Positions 1 through 8,957 of a stretch of 64,000 nt of DNA are shown one piece after another; within the stretch, counting starts at the first letter, position 1; the number at the start of each line of letters is the position of its first letter. The notes beneath the pieces were generated by a model. The model saw only the letters and a list, made by a program, of their open reading frames with translations. It was not told where the DNA came from and ran no database searches. This stretch comes from Candidatus Helarchaeota archaeon (GTDB taxonomy: Archaea; Asgardarchaeota; Lokiarchaeia; Helarchaeales; RDOG01). Location of the stretch: assembly GCA_019058315.1 (NCBI GenBank), contig JAHPZH010000002.1, positions 62,001 through 126,000 on the forward strand, written 5' to 3'. The translations under genes were made by a program, and so were the position numbers.

Positions 1-677
1 AAAAAGAAAATTCTGATATTGATATCATCCTCGTAGTTACTGATGAAGAATTTGAACGAAGAAAAGAAAAAAATAAACTTATCTATTTTTCAACTAGATT
101 TTGTAAATATCCTAATGGATATTTTGATGGGAAAATTGTTAATCTGCAATTTATAAAGATGCTTGCTGAAAGAGGACCAGAGCCCGCTCGTGATGCTCTT
201 AATGGTGCATTTATTGCCTTTTCTAAAATACTTGAACTTGAAGAAATTGTAAAAAAAATACCAGTTTATCAAAAAGATGAACAATCTGAGAAAATTAAAA
301 CCTTTTATACACAATTTGAATGTGCAAAATGGTATTTAGAAGAGGCAGAAAAAAGAAATGACATGTATCTATTGACTCATGCAGTAGCTGATCTGATATT
401 GTATGGTGGAAGATTAATACTTGCTTATAATGAAATTCTATACCCATACCATAAATTGTTTATGATTGAATTGAGAAAAGCTCCTAAAAAACCAGAAAAT
501 CTAATGGCTTTAATAGATAAATTATTAGAGGAACCAAATTCTAAAAACGCTCAAGCCTTCTTTGATGCCATAAAAAATTTTACAGATTGGAATTTTAGAG
601 AACTTTGGCCTGTTCGTTTTATGCTGGATACCGAATGGGCTTGGATTGATGGGAAAACATATATTGGCGATATTTAA
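1..677 (+). CDS. Nucleotidyltransferase-domain protein, 5' partial
   Basis: The gene runs in from the left edge: the frame is open from base 3 and ends at TAA 675-677, giving about 224 visible residues. The first visible residues include SDIDIILV, the metal-binding Asp-x-Asp part of the pol-beta/MNT nucleotidyltransferase motif; the preceding Gly-Ser must lie outside the window. The rest is helical and rich in Glu/Lys and aromatics (for example FTDWNFRELWP), as in nucleotidyltransferases carrying a HEPN-like or substrate-binding C-terminal half. An internal ATG at 159 would lose the catalytic motif and is not the true start. Substrate is unknown: nucleotide transfer to a small molecule or a toxin-antitoxin role are both possible. 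Confidence 0.6.
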   Translation, partial: KENSDIDIILVVTDEEFERRKEKNKLIYFSTRFCKYPNGYFDGKIVNLQFIKMLAERGPEPARDALNGAFIAFSKILELEEIVKKIPVYQKDEQSEKIKTFYTQFECAKWYLEEAEKRNDMYLLTHAVADLILYGGRLILAYNEILYPYHKLFMIELRKAPKKPENLMALIDKLLEEPNSKNAQAFFDAIKNFTDWNFRELWPVRFMLDTEWAWIDGKTYIGDI

Positions 678-759
678 AAATCCAATTCTAATTACATTTA
701 TTATCATAAAAAATAAAATACAAGATTAAAGAACAAAAAATAAATGAGGGTTTATATAA

Positions 760-2271
760 ATGACGACAATTACTAAAACTAAATCAAATATTGTTGAAAC
801 TAAATCTGGAAAGGTTCAAGGTTATTCAGAAAATGGAGTACAAATATTTAAAGGCATTCCTTATGCCGCTCCGCCTATAGAAGAATTGCGTTTTTGTCCT
901 CCCGAACCGAGAGAACCTTGGAAAGATGTGTTTGATGCTACTGAGTATGGAAATTATGCTATGCAAGGCTTTAACGCACTTGAAATACTTTTTGGGAAAA
1001 TTCCATATAAAGAAAGTGAAGATTGTTTAAACCTTAATATCTGGACACCAGATACAGATGGAAAAAAACCTGTAATGGTTTGGATTCATGGTGGTGCCTT
1101 TACAATGGGAAGTGGAGCTGATCCAATATATGAGGGCTCAGCTTTAGCCCGTCGTGGTAATATTGTAGTTGTAACAATAAATTATCGCCTTGGAGCTTTA
1201 GGTTTTCTCTATATTCCTGACTTAACTGTCAATATGGGAATGCAGGATCAAATTGCGGCCTTGAAATGGGTTAAAGATAACATTGAGGGTTTCGGAGGTG
1301 ACCCTAAAAATGTCACTATTTTCGGTGAATCTGCAGGTGGAGCATCAGTTTACTGCTTGCTTGCTATGCCAGCTGCAAAGGGGCTTTTTCATCACGCTAT
1401 TCCACAAAGTGGAGTATTCGGTTTTGATCCAACAGCTGGTAAGAAAAGTTCAGAGTATTTAATGAAGAAGTTAAAAGTCGAACCCGGTGATATTGACGCA
1501 TTACGCAAAGTTCCTGCGAAAAAAATCATGAAAGTTCAAGATAGAATTACTCTAAGACCAGGATTTTCAGATATTCTCGCATTTTCTCCAAGAATTGATC
1601 CTAAAACACTACCAAAACATCCAGTAGAAGCGATACGAGATGGATCTGCGAGCAAAGTAGATTTATTAATAGGAACGAATGAACATGAGATGAAACTTTT
1701 CGTAGCCATTGACCCTAGCGTTAGAAATATGGATTTAGATAAATTATATGAATTCATACAAGGAATGGGATTTGATGAAAGCAAAACCAAACAATTAATT
1801 AAGGTATATCAAGAAGCTAGAAAAGGTGTATCTTCAACAGACCCCGATGAATTATTTGCTGCTATTGGAACTGATTATACCTTTCGTATTCCTGCACTTC
1901 GTATAGCTGAATCACACAATAAGAATAATAAAAATACCTATAATTATTTATTTAAATGGCCTTCACCGGCGTTAAAAGGTGTTTTGGGCTGTTGTCATGC
2001 AATTGAAATACCTTTTGTATTTGGCACCCATAAGCTTCCAAAAATTGACGAATTTGTGGGTAAAGATGCTGCTGTTGAAGCTATCAGCGAAAAGATGATG
2101 GATGCTTGGATTGCATTTGCTCGAACTGGAAATCCAAACAATGATAATATCCCAGAATGGCCCCCATATGATGAAAAAAAGAGATCTACTATGGTCATTG
2201 GTAAAGAAATCAAAGTTGTTAACAATATTTTTGAAAAAGAGCGTAAGGGTTGGGATGATATAACTTTATAA
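760..2271 (+). CDS. Type-B carboxylesterase, first of three tandem copies
   Basis: This is a 503-residue alpha/beta-hydrolase of the carboxylesterase type B family (para-nitrobenzyl esterase-like), which hydrolyses carboxylic esters. Visible family features are the N-terminal FKGIPYA block, the oxyanion-hole HGG, the nucleophile elbow FGESAGG with Ser191, the acid in GTNEHE (Glu310) and the histidine in CCHAIE (His413), so the triad is complete. Length is usual for the family. No signal peptide is evident, so it is probably cytoplasmic. The ATG is preceded by GAGGG about 10 bases upstream. Two paralogues follow with gaps of about 50 bases, so the three are likely co-transcribed. The natural ester is not deducible. 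Confidence 0.9.
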   Translation: MTTITKTKSNIVETKSGKVQGYSENGVQIFKGIPYAAPPIEELRFCPPEPREPWKDVFDATEYGNYAMQGFNALEILFGKIPYKESEDCLNLNIWTPDTDGKKPVMVWIHGGAFTMGSGADPIYEGSALARRGNIVVVTINYRLGALGFLYIPDLTVNMGMQDQIAALKWVKDNIEGFGGDPKNVTIFGESAGGASVYCLLAMPAAKGLFHHAIPQSGVFGFDPTAGKKSSEYLMKKLKVEPGDIDALRKVPAKKIMKVQDRITLRPGFSDILAFSPRIDPKTLPKHPVEAIRDGSASKVDLLIGTNEHEMKLFVAIDPSVRNMDLDKLYEFIQGMGFDESKTKQLIKVYQEARKGVSSTDPDELFAAIGTDYTFRIPALRIAESHNKNNKNTYNYLFKWPSPALKGVLGCCHAIEIPFVFGTHKLPKIDEFVGKDAAVEAISEKMMDAWIAFARTGNPNNDNIPEWPPYDEKKRSTMVIGKEIKVVNNIFEKERKGWDDITL

Positions 2272-2318
2272 ATTCTTCAAAAAAGATTTAGAAACTAAAT
2301 AAAAATAAGAGGTTAAAA

Positions 2319-3851
2319 ATGACAACCATAACTAAAACTGAAAAAAATATAGTTGAAACTGAATTAGGAAAAATCCAGGGCTACAGCCATGAAGGCCTAC
2401 AAATATTTAAAGGAATACCTTATGCTGCTTCACCCGTAGGAGAACTGCGTTTCAGTCCACCTGCTCCAAGAGAAGTATGGAGTGATGTATTAGATTGTAC
2501 AACGTTCGGTCCATACGTCATACAAAGCCCTAGTGTTCTTGATATGTTTCTAGGAAAACCAAAACCTCAAAGTGAAGAGGATTGTTTAACACTTAATATT
2601 TGGACACCAAAAACTGACGATGCTAATCGACCAGTGATGTTTTGGATACATGGTGGAGGTTTTATGAATGGAGGAGGTCCACTCCCGCTCTATCGTGGTT
2701 CAAGTCTAGCTCGCCGAGGTAACGTAGTAGTTGTAAATATAAATTATCGGCTTGGTGTTTTGGGATATTCATATATTCCGGGCGTAACTGCTAATATAGG
2801 AATGCTCGATCAGATAGCTGCTCTTGAATGGGTTAATAAAAATATTGAATCATTTGGTGGTGATCCAAATAATATCACCATTTTTGGAGAATCTGCTGGT
2901 GCTATGTCCGTGAGTACCCTAATTGCCATGCCTGCTGCTAAAGGACTTTTTAATCGTGTTATTGCTCAAAGTGGGGCTGCTCATCCTTTAATTTACAATC
3001 CAGAATTAGCTAAAAAGAGCACAGACCGCCTAATGTCAGAACTTGGTCTTGAAGCGGATGATATAGAAAAATTGCGTAAATTACCTGTGAAAGAAATTAT
3101 AAAGGCCCAAAACAAAATTACTATGTCACCGAATCTTGCCGAATTTCTTCCATTTTCCCCTAGAATTGATAAGGAAACTTTACCGAAACATCCCTTAGAG
3201 GCAGTAAGTGAAGGTTCTGCAAAGGACTACGAGTTATTAATAGGTACAAATGCGGATGAAATTAAATTATTTAGTGCATTAGATCCGAATTTAAGCAACA
3301 TGGATGAAAAAGGGCTCTATAAATTTATAAAGAATATAATGGATATGTTTGGAGAAAACGGTACCAAAGTAAAACATTTATTAGAGACTTACAAAGAAGC
3401 TAGAAAGGGTAAATTATCTATAAAACCTTCTGAAATATTGGCTGCTATCGGTACAGATTTTACATTTCGCATTCCAACAATTCGTATGCTTGAAATATAT
3501 AGTAAACACCAAGAAAAAGTTTATAATTATTTGTTTAATTGGCCTTCTCCTGCATTAAATGGTAGATTCGGTTCTTGCCATGCTGTAGAAATCGCTTTTG
3601 TTTTGGGAACTATAGATCTTCCTAAAATGGATATATTCTTTGGAAAGGGAGCTGATGCTAAAACTCTGTGTGAAAGAACGATGGATGCATGGTTAAATTT
3701 CGCTAAATCAGGAGATCCAAATCATAAAAATATCCCAAAATGGCCTGTATATGATCAGGATAAGAGAGCAACAATGATAATTGATAAAGAGTTTAAAGTA
3801 GTCAATGGATATCGCGATAAAGAACGTTCCGCTTGGGACGATATTTTTTAA
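2319..3851 (+). CDS. Type-B carboxylesterase, second tandem copy
   Basis: A 510-residue paralogue of the preceding gene with the same architecture. The nucleophile elbow is FGESAGA (Ser192), the acid is in GTNADE (Glu314) and the base in GSCHAVE (His421); all catalytic residues are intact. The N-terminus is nearly superimposable on its neighbours but the middle is clearly diverged, which suggests an old duplication and possibly different substrate ranges rather than simple dosage. GAGG lies about 6 bases before the ATG. It has no obvious export signal. It sits 47 bases after the first copy and 51 before the third, in the same orientation. Confidence 0.9.
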   Translation: MTTITKTEKNIVETELGKIQGYSHEGLQIFKGIPYAASPVGELRFSPPAPREVWSDVLDCTTFGPYVIQSPSVLDMFLGKPKPQSEEDCLTLNIWTPKTDDANRPVMFWIHGGGFMNGGGPLPLYRGSSLARRGNVVVVNINYRLGVLGYSYIPGVTANIGMLDQIAALEWVNKNIESFGGDPNNITIFGESAGAMSVSTLIAMPAAKGLFNRVIAQSGAAHPLIYNPELAKKSTDRLMSELGLEADDIEKLRKLPVKEIIKAQNKITMSPNLAEFLPFSPRIDKETLPKHPLEAVSEGSAKDYELLIGTNADEIKLFSALDPNLSNMDEKGLYKFIKNIMDMFGENGTKVKHLLETYKEARKGKLSIKPSEILAAIGTDFTFRIPTIRMLEIYSKHQEKVYNYLFNWPSPALNGRFGSCHAVEIAFVLGTIDLPKMDIFFGKGADAKTLCERTMDAWLNFAKSGDPNHKNIPKWPVYDQDKRATMIIDKEFKVVNGYRDKERSAWDDIF

Positions 3852-3902
3852 TTTATAGAAATTATAACTTAATAAATCAAATCTAAATGAGAGGTTAAAT
3901 AT

Positions 3903-5429
3903 ATGAAAACTATTGCAAAATCTAAATCGGCAATTGTTGAAACGAATTCTGGAAAAATCCAAGGTTATACAGATAATGGGTTACAAATATTCAAGGGAAT
4001 CCCTTATGCCTCCCCACCGATAGATGAACTGCGATTCTCCCCTCCCCAACCGGTAGAACCGTGGAATGACGTGCTGGATGCTACCACATATGGTCCCTTT
4101 CCGCTACAAGGAGCTTCTGCCCTAGAGATGTTTCTAGGCAAAGCTAGCCCACAAAGCGAACCTGATTGTTTAACACTTAATATTTGGACACCTGAAACCG
4201 ATGATAAAGATCGTCCAGTTATGTTTTGGATACATGGAGGAGGTTTCATTAATGGTGGAGCAGCAGTTCAAGTCTATGATGGGTCATACTTAGCTCAACG
4301 GGGCAATACGGTGATAGTTACTATAAATTATAGATTAGGTGCCTTCGGTTATCTATATATTCCAGATGTTACCGCAAATGTAGGACAGCTTGACCAGATC
4401 CAAGCACTAAAGTGGGTTAAGGAAAATATAGCAAAATTTGGCGGAGATCCTAATAATATTACCATTTTTGGTGAGTCTGCAGGAGGTGAAGCGGTAGTAA
4501 CTTTACTTGCAATGCCAGCTGCCAAAGATCTTTTCCAACATGTAATTGCACAAAGTGCACCGATGGTTTATAATGCATCAGCAGGTAAGAAAAGTTCAGA
4601 ACAATTAATGTCATTGTTAGATATTGAAGCAGGCGATATTGATGCATTGCAGAAAGTACCTGCAAAAAAAATTATAAGGGCACAAAATAAAATAACTAAT
4701 CGTGGTGTTATTACAGATCTTCTTCCATTTTCCCCTAGAATTGATAAAAAGACATTACCCAAACACCCTTTAGAGGCATTACGCTCTGGTTCTGCAAATA
4801 ATGCTGATTTAATTATTGGAAGTAATGAAACGGAATTAACGCTTTTTACTCGTTTGGATCCCAGAATGAATAAGATGGACGCTGAAGGGATGCGGAAAAA
4901 TATAAATTCTATAGCAAATCTTTTAGGTCAAGATGAAAAGAAAGCTAATGAATTAATTAATTTATATAAGGAAAATCGAAAAGATTTACGTACCCCTCTA
5001 GATATAATGGAGGTTATTGGAACTGATTTTGTATTTCGTATTCCTGCAATTCGTATCTCTGAAGCACATCACACCCACCAGTCTAATACATACAATTACA
5101 TATTCACATGGCAATCACCAGCTTTCAATGGTCAATTTGGTGCCCCTCATGCGGTAGAAATTCCTTTCGTTTTTGGAACTCTTAATGCTCCAATGATAGA
5201 TCAATTAGTAGGTAAGGGTCCGGCAGCTGATACCCTAAAGGAAAAGACTATGGCTACTTGGATATCCTTTGCTAAGAATGGGAATCCAAATCATGATGGT
5301 ATTCCAAAATGGCCATCATATGATGCCGAAAAAAGAGCGACAATGTTAATGGGCAAAAAGTTTGAAGTGGTTAATGCGCTTTTTGATGCTGAGCGTGCAG
5401 CTTGGGAAAACGTAACATTCAATATTTGA
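3903..5429 (+). CDS. Type-B carboxylesterase, third tandem copy
   Basis: A 508-residue paralogue of the two esterases upstream. Triad residues are Ser192 (FGESAGG), Glu311 (GSNETE) and His416 (GAPHAVE). GAGG precedes the ATG by about 8 bases, the same leader arrangement as the other copies. The glycine-rich HGGG oxyanion segment is intact. The next gene, a UroD-like methyltransferase in the same orientation, starts 63 bases downstream after a T-run (about 5444-5454) that could act as a weak archaeal terminator, so co-transcription with the methyltransferase is uncertain. Cellular location is probably cytoplasmic. Confidence 0.9.
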   Translation: MKTIAKSKSAIVETNSGKIQGYTDNGLQIFKGIPYASPPIDELRFSPPQPVEPWNDVLDATTYGPFPLQGASALEMFLGKASPQSEPDCLTLNIWTPETDDKDRPVMFWIHGGGFINGGAAVQVYDGSYLAQRGNTVIVTINYRLGAFGYLYIPDVTANVGQLDQIQALKWVKENIAKFGGDPNNITIFGESAGGEAVVTLLAMPAAKDLFQHVIAQSAPMVYNASAGKKSSEQLMSLLDIEAGDIDALQKVPAKKIIRAQNKITNRGVITDLLPFSPRIDKKTLPKHPLEALRSGSANNADLIIGSNETELTLFTRLDPRMNKMDAEGMRKNINSIANLLGQDEKKANELINLYKENRKDLRTPLDIMEVIGTDFVFRIPAIRISEAHHTHQSNTYNYIFTWQSPAFNGQFGAPHAVEIPFVFGTLNAPMIDQLVGKGPAADTLKEKTMATWISFAKNGNPNHDGIPKWPSYDAEKRATMLMGKKFEVVNALFDAERAAWENVTFNI

Positions 5430-5492
5430 AAATCATATTATCTCTTTTTTTTTTGAAAATAAATTCTTAATAATTTAAGGTTCTAAAGAGAA

Positions 5493-6668
5493 ATGGATGC
5501 ACCAGAAAGAGTTTTAGCTGCAATAAATCATGAAGAACCAGACCGAGTGCCTGCATTCGAGTCGGCTTTTACTAATAATGCAATTATGAAACATTATGGG
5601 ATTTCTGTTGGAAAAGGAAGGACACCACCACCTAGTGATGATAGTGATGAAATTTCGGTACCTCCAGATGTTGTTAAAAAAATTGCTAAAGATAAATCCG
5701 TAATCAAATCGCAGCTCAAAAACTTGTATAAATTGTATCAGAAAGCTGGCATTGACCTTGTACCAAGTATAGCTAGTCTGTTCCCTAGAATGTTTTTGAA
5801 AAGTGGAAAAATGATTGATGAATACGGCAGAATTATGAAAACTGAATATTATAAAGATGGAACACCAATTTTAGGGTATGTTGGAGGATATTTTAAAAGT
5901 TTTGAGGATTATGAAAGTTGGGAACCACCTGATCCGCACTGGGAAGCAAGAATTAGTGGTTTTTTAGCAGGAAGAGAAATGCAAGAGAAATTAAATAATG
6001 AAATTTTCTCAATTCCATCAACGGGGTGTTTAATGGAAGTTTCATGGGAAAGTTTCGGATTAGAGTTATTTTCAAGGTTATTAGCAAGAAAAAAACAAGC
6101 AAAAAAGATTTTTGACGATCGTGGAAAATTCACTCTTGAATTAGTCAAGATTTTAGCAGAAAAGGATGCAAAAATTGTTCTTTTATGGGATGATTATGGG
6201 TATAAAAATGGTTTGTTCATGTCCCCAAAGAATTACAGAACTTACGTCTTTCCATGGCTGAAACAAATTTGCGATGCCGCACACAAGAGGGATTGTAAAA
6301 TTTTACTACATTCCGATGGAGATCTAATGAAAATATTCGAAGATATCGTTAAGTGCGGTGTAGACATTTTAAACCCAATAGAATCTACTACAGCTAATCC
6401 CGAATATGATATTTTTAAATTACATAAAACATATGGAGAAAAAATAACATTTGCTGGAAATCTAAGCCCAATTATGTTAACTATGGGGGAAATTTCTGAA
6501 ATTGAAGCATATGCGAAAAAATTAATTCGTGAATTAGCACCTGGTGGAGGATATATATTCAGTTCAGGACATAGTATAAACCCAGCCGTTACAGTAGATC
6601 GATTTCTTGCTATGCAAAATATTAAGAAAAAATACGGAAATTATCCAATTGGATTTATTCCTGATTAA
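5493..6668 (+). CDS. UroD-like (MtaA-type fold) methyltransferase, HSDG variant
   Basis: A 391-residue member of the uroporphyrinogen decarboxylase / cobamide methyltransferase superfamily. It starts with the ERVLAAINHEEPDRVP signature shared by this group and has the DDYGYK and MSPKNYR blocks of the TIM barrel. Methylcobamide:CoM methyltransferases bind zinc through His-x-Cys; here that site reads HSDGD (His273, Asp275), so Cys is replaced by Asp. The later Cys ligand region reads SSGHSIN, with His. It resembles the 396-residue paralogues at 8958 and 11506 more than the 385-residue ones. It converges on a corrinoid-protein gene with a 4-base overlap of the two 3' ends. A methyl-transfer or decarboxylation role is inferred; the substrate is unknown. 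Confidence 0.8.
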   Translation: MDAPERVLAAINHEEPDRVPAFESAFTNNAIMKHYGISVGKGRTPPPSDDSDEISVPPDVVKKIAKDKSVIKSQLKNLYKLYQKAGIDLVPSIASLFPRMFLKSGKMIDEYGRIMKTEYYKDGTPILGYVGGYFKSFEDYESWEPPDPHWEARISGFLAGREMQEKLNNEIFSIPSTGCLMEVSWESFGLELFSRLLARKKQAKKIFDDRGKFTLELVKILAEKDAKIVLLWDDYGYKNGLFMSPKNYRTYVFPWLKQICDAAHKRDCKILLHSDGDLMKIFEDIVKCGVDILNPIESTTANPEYDIFKLHKTYGEKITFAGNLSPIMLTMGEISEIEAYAKKLIRELAPGGGYIFSSGHSINPAVTVDRFLAMQNIKKKYGNYPIGFIPD

Positions 6669-7333
6669 GAAACTTTTATTTTAGGCATGGATTTCTCCAT
6701 TAAATTCTTTATATGTTTAACTCCTTCAACTGCATCATCAGCAAAATCGTCTGCTCCCATTTTTTTTGCAAGTTCCATATTTAATGGAGCACCGCCAACA
6801 ATGATTTTAACTTGATCTCTAAGACCTTCATCTTTTAGAGCCTTATCAACAACCGAAATTTCTTCGACTGTCATAGTGAGAAGTGCACTTAAAGCAAGTA
6901 CTTTAGCACCTGATTCTTTTACCGTTTTAACAATTTTATCCGGAGGACAATCCATTCCCAAATCAATTATATTGAAGCCACTTGACATTAACATACTAAT
7001 GAGAATATTTTTACCAATATCATGATTATCACCCCTAACAGTCGCAATAACCACAGTTTGCTCTGTTCCTTTAACATCCGATTTTAGATATGGTTCTATT
7101 ACTTTAATAGCTTCTTTCATCGTTTCGCCTGCTAATACAAGATCTGTTAAAAAATATTCATTTTTCTCATATAGTTTTCCGACTTCATCTAATCCGTCGG
7201 TAAGAGCTTTCATAACATTTTTGGGATCGGTTCCAGCTTCTAATTCGGATTTGACTACATTAGGAATTTCGTCAATATCTAAATCGATTAATGTATCTTT
7301 TACTTCTTTCAAAGTCACTTTTACCATCTTCAT
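6665..7333 (-). CDS. Corrinoid (B12-binding) methyl-carrier protein
   Basis: A 222-residue protein with the two-domain layout of methyltransferase corrinoid proteins (MtbC/MttC/MtmC-like). Residues about 5-90 form the helical cap domain (B12-binding-2); residues about 92-215 are the Rossmann-like cobalamin domain with GDNHDIGKN, the Asp102-x-His104-x-x-Gly107 motif that supplies the lower axial His to cobalt. Known relatives carry a methyl group between a substrate methyltransferase and an acceptor methyltransferase. Its presence among UroD/MtaA-like genes supports a corrinoid-dependent methyl-transfer system here. The 3' end overlaps the convergent gene by 4 bases. A second ATG two codons in is an alternative start. 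No corrinoid-reactivating enzyme is seen nearby. Confidence 0.9.
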   Translation of the reverse strand: MKMVKVTLKEVKDTLIDLDIDEIPNVVKSELEAGTDPKNVMKALTDGLDEVGKLYEKNEYFLTDLVLAGETMKEAIKVIEPYLKSDVKGTEQTVVIATVRGDNHDIGKNILISMLMSSGFNIIDLGMDCPPDKIVKTVKESGAKVLALSALLTMTVEEISVVDKALKDEGLRDQVKIIVGGAPLNMELAKKMGADDFADDAVEGVKHIKNLMEKSMPKIKVS

Positions 7334-7440
7334 TTTAAAATGTTTTATCTATAAAATAATGTATGTTTTTTAATTAATTTTTTATAAATTAATCTATCGA
7401 TTCATTCTATTTATGATGAATATGTTTAAAAGTGATTCTC

Positions 7441-7634
7441 ATGAATTTAAATTCATTATCAAACCATTATTCATTAATTAATAAAAATAGCCTTTGTATT
7501 TCCAGTTCGGACAAAAAAGGAAGCAAATTCAGAATATAAATATTCAGAAGATTTAGACATATTATATCAAGACGTAGTAAATGATTTTATGTATGGAAGA
7601 TCTTAAATTGCATATGAGAATCTGCGAAAATAAG
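7441..7634 (+). pseudogene. Relic of a GH172/DUF2961 gene with a large internal deletion
   Basis: This stretch aligns with the two ends of the intact gene at 12763-14022. Bases 7441-7525 match its first ~28 codons, beginning at an ATG and including ISS-D-KKG; bases 7537-7634 match its last ~45 codons (YQD, DFM, IAYEN/LRK-like remnants). About 1 kb of the middle is missing and stop codons interrupt the frame, so it is not functional. It lies just before the first UroD-like cassette, as the intact copy lies just after the second, which suggests the ancestral unit was a repeated methyltransferase pair plus GH172. The remaining intergenic sequence between 7334 and 7753 shows nothing else. Confidence 0.75.
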
Positions 7635-7753
7635 TCCAATGCTTTCTGCTGAACCTACTGGAAAATAAAAAAAAATAGATAGTAATAATTGAAAAATCAT
7701 AAAATTATTATATAGCTTATTTATTCAAAAAATAAAATACTAGTGTATTTATT

Positions 7754-8911
7754 ATGAAGTGTAAAGAAAGAGTAATAAAAGCGATTCACTTTGATAAGCC
7801 TGATAAGGTTCCAAGACATATAATGATGGATCCAAAAACTGATATGTTTCTATTTAGTACATATGAACCTTTAAGTTTTCAACCCACCAATTATCCCCCT
7901 CATATATTTGGAGGTCCTGCTGTTTATGGTGATTCAATATATCGTACAATGATTTATAAATGGAATGACGAAAACCGAATAAAATTAGGTTTACCAAAAG
8001 ATTGGTGGAATCATGAAATAAATAACGAATTACTAACAATTGATGAATGGGGTATTATTTGGAAAAGTGGAGCTGCAAGTAGAGATAAAAGCATGGGCCA
8101 TCCTTTTAGAGGTCCATTTCAAGATTCATGGGATAATCTTGATGATTATCAACCTCCTGATGCTACTGATAGAAATAGATTTAGATTCTGGAATAAACTT
8201 ACACAGGACTTTAGTAAAGATCAATATATCATGGGATGTCCTGCTCAAGCTTTTTTATATGATAAATCATCGTTTCTCAGAGGATTTACCAATATTATGG
8301 TTGATTTTGTAAGAAATCCAAAACAAGTTCATAAATTAATAAGCTATGTTACCGATTTTTTTTATGATCAAATCCCCCTTATTAAAGAAGTTTGTCCAGA
8401 GCTCGATGCTATTTTTGTTCTTGATGATCTTGGGACTCAAAAAAGCCCATTTGTATCTCCAAGGCTTTTCAAAAAATTTTATTATGAGCCTTACAAAAAA
8501 ATAATTGATTTAACTCATGATCTTGGTTTAGATTTTCTTTTACACTGTTGCGGACAAGTAAAAGAATTATTTCCTATTTTTCTAGATCTCGGAATAGATG
8601 TAATGCAATTTGATCAACCCAATTTAACTGGTGTTGAAAATTATAAAATATATGCTGAACAGCATAAAATGGCTTTTTGGTTAAGTTCTGATTTACAGAC
8701 AACTTTTACCCAAGGTACACCTGAAGATGTGGAAGAAGAAGTAAAATATTTTGTAAAAGAAATTGGAAATAACTATGGGGGGTTAATTTTTTCTATGTAT
8801 AACGATAATAGAGCAATGAAAACTCCAAAAGAAAATATAAAAGCTTTTAGGAAAGCTATGGACAAATGGGGAAAATATAACGAAAAAGGAATTATTGATT
8901 GGTTAGCTTAA
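7754..8911 (+). CDS. UroD-like methyltransferase, cassette 1 gene A
   Basis: A 385-residue UroD/MtaA-superfamily protein. The N-terminus has the family KERVIKAIHFDKPDKVP signature; the zinc-site region reads HCCGQ (His264, Cys265, Cys266), keeping the His-x-Cys pattern. The C-terminal Cys found in MtaA is absent (SMYNDNRA). Its closest visible relative is the gene at 10296, with long identical stretches including the DNA just upstream of the ATG (GTGTATTTATTATGAA), showing recent duplication. It is followed after 46 bases by the 396-residue type-B gene, making an A-B pair probably translated from one mRNA. A methyl-transfer role is inferred from family and neighbouring corrinoid protein. Confidence 0.8.
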   Translation: MKCKERVIKAIHFDKPDKVPRHIMMDPKTDMFLFSTYEPLSFQPTNYPPHIFGGPAVYGDSIYRTMIYKWNDENRIKLGLPKDWWNHEINNELLTIDEWGIIWKSGAASRDKSMGHPFRGPFQDSWDNLDDYQPPDATDRNRFRFWNKLTQDFSKDQYIMGCPAQAFLYDKSSFLRGFTNIMVDFVRNPKQVHKLISYVTDFFYDQIPLIKEVCPELDAIFVLDDLGTQKSPFVSPRLFKKFYYEPYKKIIDLTHDLGLDFLLHCCGQVKELFPIFLDLGIDVMQFDQPNLTGVENYKIYAEQHKMAFWLSSDLQTTFTQGTPEDVEEEVKYFVKEIGNNYGGLIFSMYNDNRAMKTPKENIKAFRKAMDKWGKYNEKGIIDWLA

Positions 8912-8957
8912 TTACTTAAATAATTGTTAAAATTACTATAAAAAGGCGATAATAAGT

